Source: an uncultured Kiritimatiellota bacterium (GTDB taxonomy: Bacteria; Verrucomicrobiota; Kiritimatiellia; RFP12; UBA1067). Taken from it: a stretch of 15,401 nucleotides of DNA. A program made the translations under genes and the position numbers. The notes below the pieces were generated by a model. That model had not been told where the DNA came from, searched no databases, and worked only from the letters and a program-made list of their open reading frames with translations. Numbering within the stretch: position 1 is the first letter of the stretch; the number at the start of each line of letters is the position of its first letter. Of the stretch, positions 1 to 6,792 are shown piece by piece. The DNA is taken from assembly GCA_934635385.1 (NCBI GenBank), contig CAKTZI010000062.1, positions 1 to 15,401 on the forward strand. The letters run 5' to 3'.

Positions 1-121
1 GTCTTCCGTCCAGCCAGTTGTCAAGGAACGAGTCCTTCTCCACCGTGAAAAAGGAACTGGTTCTACATTATACCTCGATGGAGGCGGCGACCGCCTCCGC
101 GAGTTCGAGGATGTCAGCCAT
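1..121 (-). pseudogene. Broken small phage gene at left edge (probable head-tail/tail completion protein)
   Basis: An ATG at 121 overlaps the stop of the upstream gene (the TGA of 116-114 lies inside the new reading frame's first codons), the same tight packing seen through the rest of the head operon. It reads MADILELAEAVAASIEV and then meets TAA at 70-68. After the TAA the same frame stays open to the window edge with a protein-like tail (FFTVEKDSFLDNWLDGR). A second frame across the stop reads YNVEPVPF, and one extra T in the T5 run near 47-51 would join that segment to the downstream frame. I infer a gene damaged by one or more small indels, or sequence error. The position after a head-tail joining gene fits a tail completion protein, but too little is visible to name a family. 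Confidence 0.35.
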
Positions 122-377
122 GCGCGTACCTCACAAGCTCGAAGACGAGACACCCGACTGCCGAGAGGAGCGAGATGATCGCAGCTCCCATCGCCGTGTA
201 CAGTGTCTTCTGGAGCCCCGCCGCCGTGGCGCAGGGCGGCATGTGATGGACCCCGTCCTTGAAGTGCATCTTGATCATGCCCTTCAGCTCCGCGATGTCC
301 ATCCGAGAGTGCGTCACGTTCTCCCAGAGTTCGGGAAACCCCGGCGGCATCTCCTGCTTCTGCTCCTGCTGGCTCAT
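114..377 (-). CDS. Small protein with C-terminal membrane helix (XhlA-like?)
   Basis: 87 aa starting MSQQEQKQEMPPGFPELW. The start at 377 is chosen because its ATG overlaps the upstream stop (ATGA at 377-374) and a GGGAGG Shine-Dalgarno lies 6 nt upstream; a longer start at 443 lacks this support. The N-terminal two thirds are polar and charged (residues about 1-60). Residues about 62-83 form one hydrophobic helix (LYTAMGAAIISLLSAVGCLV), followed by a short polar tail. This build, a soluble helical part plus a C-terminal membrane anchor, resembles small XhlA/holin-accessory proteins of phages, but no diagnostic motif is visible. It sits in the head-tail operon between the joining gene and the broken left-edge gene. 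Real gene: likely; function: unknown. Confidence 0.65.
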   Translation of the reverse strand: MSQQEQKQEMPPGFPELWENVTHSRMDIAELKGMIKMHFKDGVHHMPPCATAAGLQKTLYTAMGAAIISLLSAVGCLVFELVRYAHG

Positions 378-520
378 TCGTCGCCTCCCGTGTGCTTGGC
401 GTGTACCCTCAACGCCGTGCGGAAGGGATCGCTCCACCTCCACACCGGCTCGTCGTTGGGCGCGAGAACCTCGAACTCGCCCCCGTCGAACTCGATCACG
501 TCGCCCTTTTCGGGAAGGAC
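374..520 (-). pseudogene. Head-tail joining protein, C-terminal part (-1 frame)
   Basis: This is the second half of the gene that begins at 717. The frame reads LPEKGDVIEF from about 517 and continues through EPVWRWSDPFRTALRVH to a TGA at 376-374, which overlaps the ATG of the next gene. The patterns PEKGDVIE and EPVWRWSDPFRTALRVH are what is expected at the C-terminus of this joining-protein family, so this is coding sequence rather than a shadow. It has no start codon of its own with a convincing ribosome binding site. It is expressed only if the ribosome shifts frame near 510-522, or if the assembled sequence has a one-base error there. Confidence 0.55.
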
Positions 521-717
521 GCGAGCTGTCCGGCGGGGATGATGAAGTCGCGGGTCTCGGTGCGCACCCAGCGCCCGTAGTCGTTCTCCGAGCGGAAGAC
601 CGTCCGCCCCGGAACCGCCTTGACGACCCTCGACTCGGAACCGTGGCGGTAGGTCACGTCCTTTGCGAGGATCGCCGTCTGGAGGCTGCGGAGCGCGTTC
701 ACTCCCGCCTCGATCAT
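496..717 (-). CDS. Head-tail joining protein, N-terminal part (frameshifted)
   Basis: 73 aa, MIEAGVNALRSLQTAILAKD onward, starting 3 nt after the DUF2190 stop. The segment with TYRHG, GRTVFR and TRDFIIPAG (about residues 22-64) matches the pattern I know from a phage head-tail joining/connector family encoded just after the capsid genes. That family should continue for about 45 more residues, but here the frame ends at TGA 498-496. The missing half is present in the -1 frame immediately downstream (see 374-520), so the intact protein would be about 113 aa. Both frames are open between roughly 522 and 510, where the switch must occur. Natural mutation, sequencing error at the AAAA run, or programmed -1 frameshifting are all possible. 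Confidence 0.6.
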   Translation of the reverse strand: MIEAGVNALRSLQTAILAKDVTYRHGSESRVVKAVPGRTVFRSENDYGRWVRTETRDFIIPAGQLASFPKRAT

Positions 718-720
718 GGC

Positions 721-1053
721 TTAAAGGCCCTGCTCGAGACGGACGTTGACGAGCGTGTCGGTCGCAGCAGCCGCCGCGACCGCGTGGCCGAACTTGACCG
801 CGCCGGACGCGCCTTCGGCGCACACCTTGCCCGTCGCCGGGTCGACGTTCACGACCGCTCCCGCCTCGATTGCCGAGCCGTTCGTTGCGATCTCGTAGAC
901 GCCCACGAGCGCGAGTGCGCCGAGTTCGCCCGCCTTGATGTCGAGCTTCGCGACGCCGACCAAGTTGCCGAGCTTCACGATGTCGCCCGCCGCGACGTCC
1001 TCCGTCGGGGTGTAGTCGATGGACTCGCCGCGCTGAATGTAACGTGCTTTCAT
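721..1053 (-). CDS. DUF2190-family capsid-associated protein
   Basis: 110 aa, starting MKARYIQRGESIDYTPTEDV. The N-terminal pattern (a few polar residues, then YTPTEDVAAGDIVKLGNLVG) and the regular beta-rich body ending in VNVRLEQGL are typical of DUF2190, a family encoded directly after the major capsid gene in many phages and thought to decorate or stabilise the capsid. AAAGG precedes the ATG by about 10 nt. The gene lies 82 nt downstream of the capsid fusion gene, and the next gene begins 3 nt after its TAA, so it belongs to the same transcript. Family assignment is by pattern recognition; the role is family knowledge. Confidence 0.75.
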   Translation of the reverse strand: MKARYIQRGESIDYTPTEDVAAGDIVKLGNLVGVAKLDIKAGELGALALVGVYEIATNGSAIEAGAVVNVDPATGKVCAEGASGAVKFGHAVAAAAATDTLVNVRLEQGL

Positions 1054-1135
1054 TTTGAATCAACCTTTCTTCATGGAAGTTGGAGTGTGCGGCGGCGCGG
1101 GACGGGGATCAGTCCGTCGCCGCGCCGCCCCGGGG

Positions 1136-3169
1136 TCAGGCGGCGGTGCCCGTCGCCTTGACCATGCCGCGATGATCCTGCTCGCGGATGCCGATGTCGA
1201 AGAACACGCGGAACCTGATGCCGAGGACGTTGAAGTCCAGGTCGCCGCGCTCGACGGTCGGGGTGCGCTTGCCCTTCAAGTAGCCGATCTCGAAGGTGTC
1301 GACGGCGCCCGGCTTGCCGAAGAGGTACCACGCCGCCTCGGAGCTGCCCGTGTACTTCGAGTTCGAGAGGTACGGGTTCGAGACGATCTTGAGGTTCTCG
1401 TCCGCGAGGACGTTGATCGCCGGACGCACCACGTTGTCCGCGCCGCCGGACATGATGAGCGTCGTACCCTGCGTCAGCTCGGCCGCGAGGAACTTGAGCG
1501 AGGTCGGGACGAGCAGGATGCTCGGCTCGACGTTGATCGGCTGGCCGTCGGAATCGACCTGGTCCGTGAAGAGCTGGATCGCCTTCTTGAGCGAGTCAGC
1601 CGAGAGGGCCGAGTTCGCGCCGGAGAGGAGGTTCTTGTGGTCGCGGCAGAAGAGCGACTTGCCGTCCACGCCCATCGGGTTCTGGAGGAGCCGCTTGAAG
1701 AACAGCTGGTCCACGAGGCGGGCGGCGCGGTTGCCCATCGCCGTCGGCACCTTCAAAAACGCGCCGAGATCGTCGTTGATGATCATCTTGCGCGTCAGGC
1801 AGAACTTCTTGGCGTAGGTCTCGAGCTGGTTCTTCGCCGACTCCTTGGAGAGCGCCCCGTCCTTGATCTCGCCGTCCGCGCCAATCGGCTTGAGGTCGCC
1901 GATGTCCGTGAGGCGGAAGCGGTCGTTCTCCTTGAAGTCGGTGAGGTCGCCCGTCGTGCAGAGCTTGGTGGCGATGATGGGCTGCGCCTCATACGCCTGC
2001 ATCAGCTTCTTGTTCGCGACGTTCGAGAGGATGCCGGGGAGCGAGACGGTCGAGAAGGCCGCCTTGATCGCCTGGTTGTCGAACGTGCGCGGGACGCTCA
2101 TCCCCTCGATCCTCATGCACTCGGAGAGGATGCCGGTGAGCGGCATGTCCGCGTCCTTCATCGCCGCCTCGACTGTCTCCTCGCCCATGTCCTTGGCGAG
2201 CTTGTCGGCGTTCACGCCCGCGCGGAGCGAGAGTGCCGCCTCAAGGTGCTTCGCGTTCATCGCGTTCTCCTTCTTGATGGTGATCGAGACGTCGGCGGTC
2301 GGCTGCTTCTGCCGGAAAGCCGCGAGGACGCCCTCGTTCACCTGGTTCCTGTCCCAGCCCTCGGAGATGGCCTTCGCCTCGATCTCCGGGAACTCGCCCT
2401 TGCAGACCGCCTTGATCATGCCGATGCGGTCGCGCTCGGCCTTGATCGCCTCCTGGGCGACCGCCTTCACGTCGACCTGCGGCGCTGCGGCCTCTGCCTT
2501 GGGGGCCGGAGCTTCGGCGAGCTTCGCCGGAGCGGCGGGCGCGGTGGCCTCGACGCCCTTCGGGGCTTCGGCCGTAGGCGCTGCGGGCGTGTTGACGGGA
2601 GCGGCAGCCTCAACCTTGGGGGCTGCCGGGGTGTCTTTCTTCTGGGGTTCCATGATGGAATTGCCTTTCAGTTCGAGTTTTGCCGTGACCTTCATGTGAG
2701 TTGCCTTGTCGGCTCCCACCACGACCACGGACACCTCGCGGAGGGTTGATTTTGTGACATGGTAGAAGGGAGCGTCGTGTTCGATTCCGTTCACGGTGCG
2801 CTTCCCCTCCTGGACGAGTTCGGCGGCTTCGACCTCGGCTCCGATTGAGAGCTGCCAGTCCGCGCCGGACTTGCCCTGCGAGACGATGTTCTCGGCCTCG
2901 GCGCCCTCGGCGACGATCTCGCCGTCGATGACGAGCCCTTCGTCGGAGACCTTCGCCGTCACCACGCCGACGCGGCACAGGGTGTTGTTCACGTGGTTCG
3001 TCAGGAGCGGAACCTGCCCCGCGACCGCCATCCCCGCCATGTCCACCACGACGGGGCGCGACCAGCCAAAGAGCCGCATCTTCCCTCCCGAATAGGCGAC
3101 GCCCTTCACGTGCGGCCTCTTGCCGCCGGACGCCGCCGTGATCTCAAGATACTCATTCGTCGCCTTCAT
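1136..3169 (-). CDS. Prohead protease-major capsid protein fusion
   Basis: 677 aa in three parts. Residues 1-165 form an HK97-type prohead serine protease, with the likely catalytic His at 59 (LLTNH), Ser at 108 (WQLSIG) and a conserved strand LREVSVVVVGAD at about 143-154. Residues about 178-236 are an Ala/Pro/Lys/Glu-rich low-complexity linker. Residues about 237-300 look like a helical delta or scaffold segment. Residues about 304-677 are the major capsid protein, of the kind often annotated as Mu gpT-like. Such fusions are known in phages: the protease cuts away the scaffold part during head maturation. The start (ATG at 3169) lies inside the last codons of the portal gene, a 17-nt overlap, after GGAAAGGAAGAAG. 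A second translation start inside the gene may yield free capsid protein (see 2258-2272). Confidence 0.85.
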   Translation of the reverse strand: MKATNEYLEITAASGGKRPHVKGVAYSGGKMRLFGWSRPVVVDMAGMAVAGQVPLLTNHVNNTLCRVGVVTAKVSDEGLVIDGEIVAEGAEAENIVSQGKSGADWQLSIGAEVEAAELVQEGKRTVNGIEHDAPFYHVTKSTLREVSVVVVGADKATHMKVTAKLELKGNSIMEPQKKDTPAAPKVEAAAPVNTPAAPTAEAPKGVEATAPAAPAKLAEAPAPKAEAAAPQVDVKAVAQEAIKAERDRIGMIKAVCKGEFPEIEAKAISEGWDRNQVNEGVLAAFRQKQPTADVSITIKKENAMNAKHLEAALSLRAGVNADKLAKDMGEETVEAAMKDADMPLTGILSECMRIEGMSVPRTFDNQAIKAAFSTVSLPGILSNVANKKLMQAYEAQPIIATKLCTTGDLTDFKENDRFRLTDIGDLKPIGADGEIKDGALSKESAKNQLETYAKKFCLTRKMIINDDLGAFLKVPTAMGNRAARLVDQLFFKRLLQNPMGVDGKSLFCRDHKNLLSGANSALSADSLKKAIQLFTDQVDSDGQPINVEPSILLVPTSLKFLAAELTQGTTLIMSGGADNVVRPAINVLADENLKIVSNPYLSNSKYTGSSEAAWYLFGKPGAVDTFEIGYLKGKRTPTVERGDLDFNVLGIRFRVFFDIGIREQDHRGMVKATGTAA
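2258..2272 (-). promoter_or_regulatory. Internal ribosome binding site and start for separate capsid protein
   Basis: Within the fusion gene, AAGGAG (2272-2267) stands 6 nt before an in-frame ATG at 2260, which would start MNAKHLEAALSLRAG. Translation from here would give a 374-aa protein matching the capsid part alone. The spacing and match are as good as for the neighbouring gene starts. This is inferred from sequence; Lys-Lys-Glu codons could produce the motif by chance. Confidence 0.4.
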
Positions 3170-4565
3170 CTTCTTCCTTTCCGTTCTTCGTTTGTGGTGC
3201 CGCCTCCGGGGCCGAAAGCCCCAGCTCGTCCATCAGGTTCTTCTCCTTGGCCCGCTGGCGGAGTTCCGTCTCCCAGTCCTTGCCCTGCTTCGCGTACTCC
3301 GCCGCGAGGGTGGTCGTGTTATTCGCGAGACGCTTCTTCTGCGCCGTCGCCTCCTTCGAGGGATCGACGTGCTCGTGTCCGTCCCAGAACCACACGTGGT
3401 TGCAGTCGCACTCGTCCACCTTCTCGCGGTTGACGAGAGCCCACTCCCGGAGCCATCGTTCGAGGATGCGGTCGAGGACGGTCTCCTCGATGAACGCCTG
3501 ATCGACCTTCAGCGACTTGTAGTACGTCTGGTGGTCGAGCCGTCCGCTGGCGTAGTTGTAGCCGGACGAGTTGCAGGCCGCGATGTTGTACGGGATATTC
3601 AGGCATCTCGCGATCTCATTCAGGATCTCGTGCTTGAACTCACCGTAGGTCGTGACCGGCTGCTTCGGGTCCACCTGCGACATCTTCCAGCCGCCCGGCA
3701 TCGTGAGAAGCATGTTGCGCTCGAGCTGGATCGTGTCCATCGCCTCGACCGCATCCGCCTCGCCGTTCGCCGGGGCGTCGGTATACAACACGCCCGCGAA
3801 GTCCGCTGCCGCCTCCGCCGCGCTCACGACGGCCAGAGTGAACCGCCGGAGGTGCGCGAAGAGCGGCAATGCAGACGTGATCTCGGGGATTCCCCTGTGC
3901 TGTTCAGGCCGATCCTGTCGGAAGACGTGGATCATGTCCTCCGCCTTCACGACCTTGAAGCCGAGGTCGAAGCTCGCCGTCCCGCCGGGATGGTTCTTCA
4001 GCACCTTGTACGACTTCGGGTTGCCAAAGGAATCGAACGCGATGCCGTCAACTGAGGTCGCGTCAGCGTTCAGTTCGTCATCCGTAACCCGGTCGGCTTC
4101 GATCAGCTGAAGGTCCAGCATCACGTTCGATTTCAAATTCGGATTCTGCGCCATGATCACGAAGGCCTCGCCGTCCTGGCAGCGGGCCATCCTGACCGTG
4201 CGCAGCTTCGCCGGAAGGTGGACGCGCTTCGCCCAGACGGCGAAGTCGTGTTCGATCCGGCGGTTCGCGTCCTCGTCATCGAGGAGCATCTGCAGGCGCG
4301 GCCCCGTTCCCACGGTGTCGTTCGCAATCGTCGAGACGATGCCACGCGCATACGAGTTGTTCTGCACCTCGTAGCGGGCGCGTGTGCGGAGGATCTTCCG
4401 CGCCTGCGGGTCGGCCTCCGCGTCCGCCGACAGGAACTCCGCCGCCGCCCAGTGGCGGGCGTTGTCCTTCGTGGTCTGCGCCGCGTCGAAGCGGGCCTTG
4501 ATCCACTTCGGGAACGACATGAGCGCCTTGACGGGCGAGGTCTTCCTCTTTCCGAAAAGTCTCAT
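3153..4565 (-). CDS. Phage portal protein, lambda gpB family
   Basis: 470 aa. It forms the dodecameric ring at the head vertex through which DNA is packaged and to which the connector and tail attach. The lambda-type portal pattern is seen throughout: RARYEVQNNSYARGIVSTI near residues 60-80, NDTVGTGPRLQ, QLIEADRV near the middle, VDGIAFDSFGNPKSYKVL, IHVFRQDRPEQHRGIPEI, and NIPYNIAACNSSGYNYAS in the stem/clip half. The start MRLFGKRK at 4565 is chosen because ATG overlaps the gpW-like stop (ATGA) and GGGAGGGG lies 7 nt upstream; a start at 4610 would overlap gpW further for no gain. It overlaps the downstream protease-capsid start by 17 nt. Length is somewhat shorter than lambda gpB (533 aa). 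Confidence 0.9.
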   Translation of the reverse strand: MRLFGKRKTSPVKALMSFPKWIKARFDAAQTTKDNARHWAAAEFLSADAEADPQARKILRTRARYEVQNNSYARGIVSTIANDTVGTGPRLQMLLDDEDANRRIEHDFAVWAKRVHLPAKLRTVRMARCQDGEAFVIMAQNPNLKSNVMLDLQLIEADRVTDDELNADATSVDGIAFDSFGNPKSYKVLKNHPGGTASFDLGFKVVKAEDMIHVFRQDRPEQHRGIPEITSALPLFAHLRRFTLAVVSAAEAAADFAGVLYTDAPANGEADAVEAMDTIQLERNMLLTMPGGWKMSQVDPKQPVTTYGEFKHEILNEIARCLNIPYNIAACNSSGYNYASGRLDHQTYYKSLKVDQAFIEETVLDRILERWLREWALVNREKVDECDCNHVWFWDGHEHVDPSKEATAQKKRLANNTTTLAAEYAKQGKDWETELRQRAKEKNLMDELGLSAPEAAPQTKNGKEEDEGDE

Positions 4566-4765
4566 AGCACCGCCCCTCCCAAAGCCATCTTCGTGATCCG
4601 CAGCGGACAACGCCGCCCCTGCGTCGCCCGCTTGGAGGCGAAGTAGCTCGCCACCTTGAGAAGGTCGCCGACCGACTGGTTCTCGACGCGCTGGCCGTCA
4701 ACTTCGACGACCTTCGGCTGGGCGAGCATCTGCTCGGTCAGCTCCTCAAGCTTCTTGTCGTCCAT
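4562..4765 (-). CDS. gpW-like head-tail connector protein
   Basis: 67 aa: MDDKKLEELTEQMLAQPKVV, then a VEVDGQRVENQSVGDLLKVA stretch and a basic C-terminal part (KRATQGRRCPLRIT). Lambda gpW is 68 aa and has the same order: an N-terminal helix, a hairpin with a GRRV-like turn, a second helix (SVSDLKKYI-like) and a basic tail. The gene also lies immediately before the portal, the usual place. gpW closes the filled head and prepares it for tail joining. The ATG at 4765 overlaps the end of the methyltransferase gene by 20 nt and is preceded by AAGGAG 7 nt upstream. The stop overlaps the portal ATG. The small size makes the homology call less certain than the position suggests. Confidence 0.7.
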   Translation of the reverse strand: MDDKKLEELTEQMLAQPKVVEVDGQRVENQSVGDLLKVASYFASKRATQGRRCPLRITKMALGGAVL

Positions 4766-6425
4766 TCGCCTTCTCCTTCTCGACGGCGTCGATCCTCTCT
4801 CCGATCCACGCCATCACGTTCGTACACATCGAGTTCCCGAGGGCCTTGTACCGAGGCCCGTCCGGGCATTCCGAGGCGGGCTTGCCGCGCCACGGGATCT
4901 GCGTCCATCCATCGGGGAAGCCCATGAGGCGCTCCCCCTCGACCGGCACGAGCCGCCGAACGACGCCCGGAAGGCACACGCCAGACGGGCGGCGTCTCGT
5001 GAGCGAGTAGGCGGCGGAGCCGGGCTTCCCGTAGCACTTCGCCTTGAAGTTGTCGCCGCGCCCGTCGACGTTCATCATGTCGATGGGGTAGCAGACGCCG
5101 TGGACTCCCACGGTGTCGAGCGTGTAGCACACGCCCTCCTTCGCGCCCACCCCGTTGCCGCCGTTCTCGACCTTCCGGCCGATTACGTTCTCGGCGATGG
5201 CGACCGCCTCGCCGCTTTCCTCGACGATGGCCATGCCGCCCTGGTTCTTCAAGGGCGAGGGGTTCGTCGTGTCGAGGGTCGTCGCGACCTCGATCTCGCG
5301 GCATCCGCTGTGCGGGTTCTTCGACTTCATGGCGTTCGAGGCCATCGAGTCGAGGGCAAACACCTTCTGGACGAGCGGGAGGTTGTTGCCGCCCGTCCCC
5401 GCCTGCGCGGGGATCGAGGGCGACACGTCGCCGCACTCCTTGAGGCGCGAGTCCTGTCCGTGGTTCTCGTAGCACACGAGCTTGGTGATGTCCTGGTTGT
5501 TCTGCTTCCCCGGATAGGAAGCGTCCAAGGTCGGACACGGATCGCACACGGCCTTCGGCTCCTTGTAGTCCGTCGCGAGGAGCGAGGGACACGAGCCGTC
5601 GTCGGCGTAGGTGTGCCAGCGCGTGTCGATGACGCACGGGAGCTGGTCCTTGTCGGGCATCATCTGCCCGATGGAGCGGGTGGTCAGGGTGCTGGCTCTT
5701 TGCCCTCCGTCCCACCAGCTGAAGTCCCAACCAGTGCTTTCAACGCCCGCTCCAGCATCGCTGGGAGCTGCTTTCCGCGCTTCGCGACGCAGCGGAGCAT
5801 CCCCGCCGCACATTTCGCCGTCAAAAAGTACCTTGGCGCAATCTTCCCACGAACCAAGACTTCCGACAAGGATGACACGTCGCCTTCGCTGCGGGATCGC
5901 CCTCGGAAATTGTTGAACTCGGGTATATTGAGCGTCAAGCACTCGCCAACCCACGTTGAAGCATCCGGGGGCGGCTGTGACGAGTCCCGCCCTTCTCCAC
6001 TTCCCGTTGGGGACGGTGACTTCCCAGCCGACGAGCAGCGATAGGAAGGTGGCAAAATCTTCGCCGCGCTTGCTTGATAGTACGCCGGGGACATTTTCCC
6101 AGACCAGCCATCGGGCATGTGTGCGAAAAGCCAGCCTTGCAAACTCAAGCGCAAGATTGCCTCTTTCATCGTTAAGTCCTTTCCTCAAACCGGCGATTGA
6201 AAACGCCTGACATGGTGTTCCTCCGACGAGAAGGTCGATGTCCCCGCCGTAGCTCCCCCGCTCGATCTTCGTGAAGTCGCCGAGGTTCGGGACTTCCGGG
6301 AAGCGCTCCTTCAGGACTGCTGCGGGGAACTTCTCGATCTCCGAGACGAACGCGCAGTCCCAGCCAAGGGGCTTCCATGCGACGGATGCGGCCTCGATGC
6401 CGCTGCATACGCTCCCGTATCTCAT
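4746..6425 (-). CDS. dcm: DNA (cytosine-5) methyltransferase
   Basis: 559 aa. It transfers methyl from SAM to C5 of cytosine in a specific DNA site. Motifs in order: I, SVCSGIEAAS (5-14), SAM binding; IV, GGTPCQAFS (68-76), with catalytic Cys72; VI, ENVPG (110-114); VIII, QRRRRVILVG (179-188); X, RYKALGNSM (525-533). Residues about 200-480 form an unusually long target-recognition region. Between RVLDAQY and PQRRRR there are about seven extra residues (TRVQQFPRAI where relatives usually have FGV). The start at 6425 is chosen because MRYGSVCSG places motif I at the usual position and GGAG lies 5 nt upstream. It lies in the packaging operon between terminase and gpW, an odd place, suggesting a moron-like insertion. 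A second protein seems to be encoded within it (5684-6169). Likely role: protection against host restriction. Confidence 0.9.
   Translation of the reverse strand: MRYGSVCSGIEAASVAWKPLGWDCAFVSEIEKFPAAVLKERFPEVPNLGDFTKIERGSYGGDIDLLVGGTPCQAFSIAGLRKGLNDERGNLALEFARLAFRTHARWLVWENVPGVLSSKRGEDFATFLSLLVGWEVTVPNGKWRRAGLVTAAPGCFNVGWRVLDAQYTRVQQFPRAIPQRRRRVILVGSLGSWEDCAKVLFDGEMCGGDAPLRREARKAAPSDAGAGVESTGWDFSWWDGGQRASTLTTRSIGQMMPDKDQLPCVIDTRWHTYADDGSCPSLLATDYKEPKAVCDPCPTLDASYPGKQNNQDITKLVCYENHGQDSRLKECGDVSPSIPAQAGTGGNNLPLVQKVFALDSMASNAMKSKNPHSGCREIEVATTLDTTNPSPLKNQGGMAIVEESGEAVAIAENVIGRKVENGGNGVGAKEGVCYTLDTVGVHGVCYPIDMMNVDGRGDNFKAKCYGKPGSAAYSLTRRRPSGVCLPGVVRRLVPVEGERLMGFPDGWTQIPWRGKPASECPDGPRYKALGNSMCTNVMAWIGERIDAVEKEKANGRQEA
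5684..6169 (-). CDS. Putative overprinted protein encoded inside the cytosine methyltransferase gene
   Basis: 161 aa in a different frame of the same strand, entirely inside dcm. A strong Shine-Dalgarno, GAGGAAAGGA at 6186-6177, stands 7 nt before ATG 6169. The segments ECLTLNIPEF, SSLSEVL, APRYFLTAKCAAGMLRCVAK and RGKQLPAMLERAL follow a pattern I recall from a phage hypothetical-protein family (SLSDILETG..P.RYFLS.KACAGILRRAE.RGK.LP) that commonly sits with phage dcm genes. In this stretch the dcm frame loses its strong preference for G/C at third positions: 9 of 16 codons for dcm residues 162-177 end in A or T, against 4 of 16 for residues 1-16. That is expected where two frames are under constraint. 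Function unknown; no catalytic motif recognised. The alternative is a shadow of conserved dcm motifs. Confidence 0.55.
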   Translation of the reverse strand: MKEAILRLSLQGWLFAHMPDGWSGKMSPAYYQASAAKILPPSYRCSSAGKSPSPTGSGEGRDSSQPPPDASTWVGECLTLNIPEFNNFRGRSRSEGDVSSLSEVLVRGKIAPRYFLTAKCAAGMLRCVAKRGKQLPAMLERALKALVGTSAGGTEGKEPAP

Positions 6426-6559
6426 TCCGACTCCGTTCCGCGCCCGTCGGCGCACTTTGACAAGGCCTGCACGTGCGGCGCGTCCGCCGCTTGTCGGGGC
6501 TCGTGCCGCCCCCGCGTCCGACCTGCCGTCCGAGAACGGCACTCTGGGCGGACGCGCAT

Positions 6560-6653
6560 CCCTCAAGAGGATCGGCCGCGCGGGACAACAACCCCCGCTT
6601 GAGGGCGCGGCCACGCCCCGGACCGGGAAAGGAAACTACAAAAGAACCCGGTC
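6560..6653. repeat. Cluster of inverted repeats upstream of dcm
   Basis: Several perfect inverted repeats are packed together. CCCTCAAG 6560-6567 pairs with CTTGAGGG 6598-6605. GGCCGCGC 6574-6581 pairs with GCGCGGCC 6605-6612, an alternative to the first. GCGGG 6580-6584 pairs with CCCGC 6594-6598. GACCGGG 6621-6627 pairs with CCCGGTC 6647-6653 around an A-rich 19-nt loop. None has a T-run, so they are not standard terminators. They occupy the noncoding 6426-6986 gap between terminase and dcm and may fold as a leader RNA of dcm on the minus strand. Confidence 0.4.
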
Positions 6654-6701
6654 TTCCCGCCTTCGGATACCACCTCCGACGGGAACGTACTCAGCCCGCA
6701 G

Positions 6702-6738
6702 CCACGTTTTACGAGGCCTACCCGCCTCAAGTCCCGTA
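6702..6738. repeat. 37-bp interspersed element, copy A
   Basis: Consensus of the three copies: CCACGTTTTWCGAGGCC, 11 variable bases, then AGTCCCGWA. In this copy W is A on the left arm and T on the right, so the arms read TACG and CGTA; the other two copies have TTCG and CGAA. The change on both sides keeps the arms complementary. It lies 276 bp upstream of the dcm start. Confidence 0.6.
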
Positions 6739-6792
6739 GAATCCGAAGATCCCGCGAAAACCGCCAGGCGAACGGCGCGATCCTTTCCGCAC

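Noticed and set aside
1055..2749. Long plus-strand open frames opposite the capsid, portal and terminase genes (also 3120-4055, 4656-6044, 7050-8354, 8556-9602, 11288-12412, 12517-13911).
   Set aside because: They are antisense shadows of well-recognised minus-strand genes in GC-rich DNA, with Arg/Leu/Val/Asp-rich unlikely proteins and no family pattern.
4566..4610. An upstream start for the portal at 4610.
   Set aside because: The ATGA overlap and GGGAGGGG spacing favour 4565; the extra 15 residues lie in the gpW-like gene and do not resemble portal sequence.
6426..6614. A longer dcm start at 6614.
   Set aside because: The extra 63 residues are Arg/Ala/Pro-rich with no family match, and motif I sits correctly at the N-terminus from the 6425 start with its own GGAG site.
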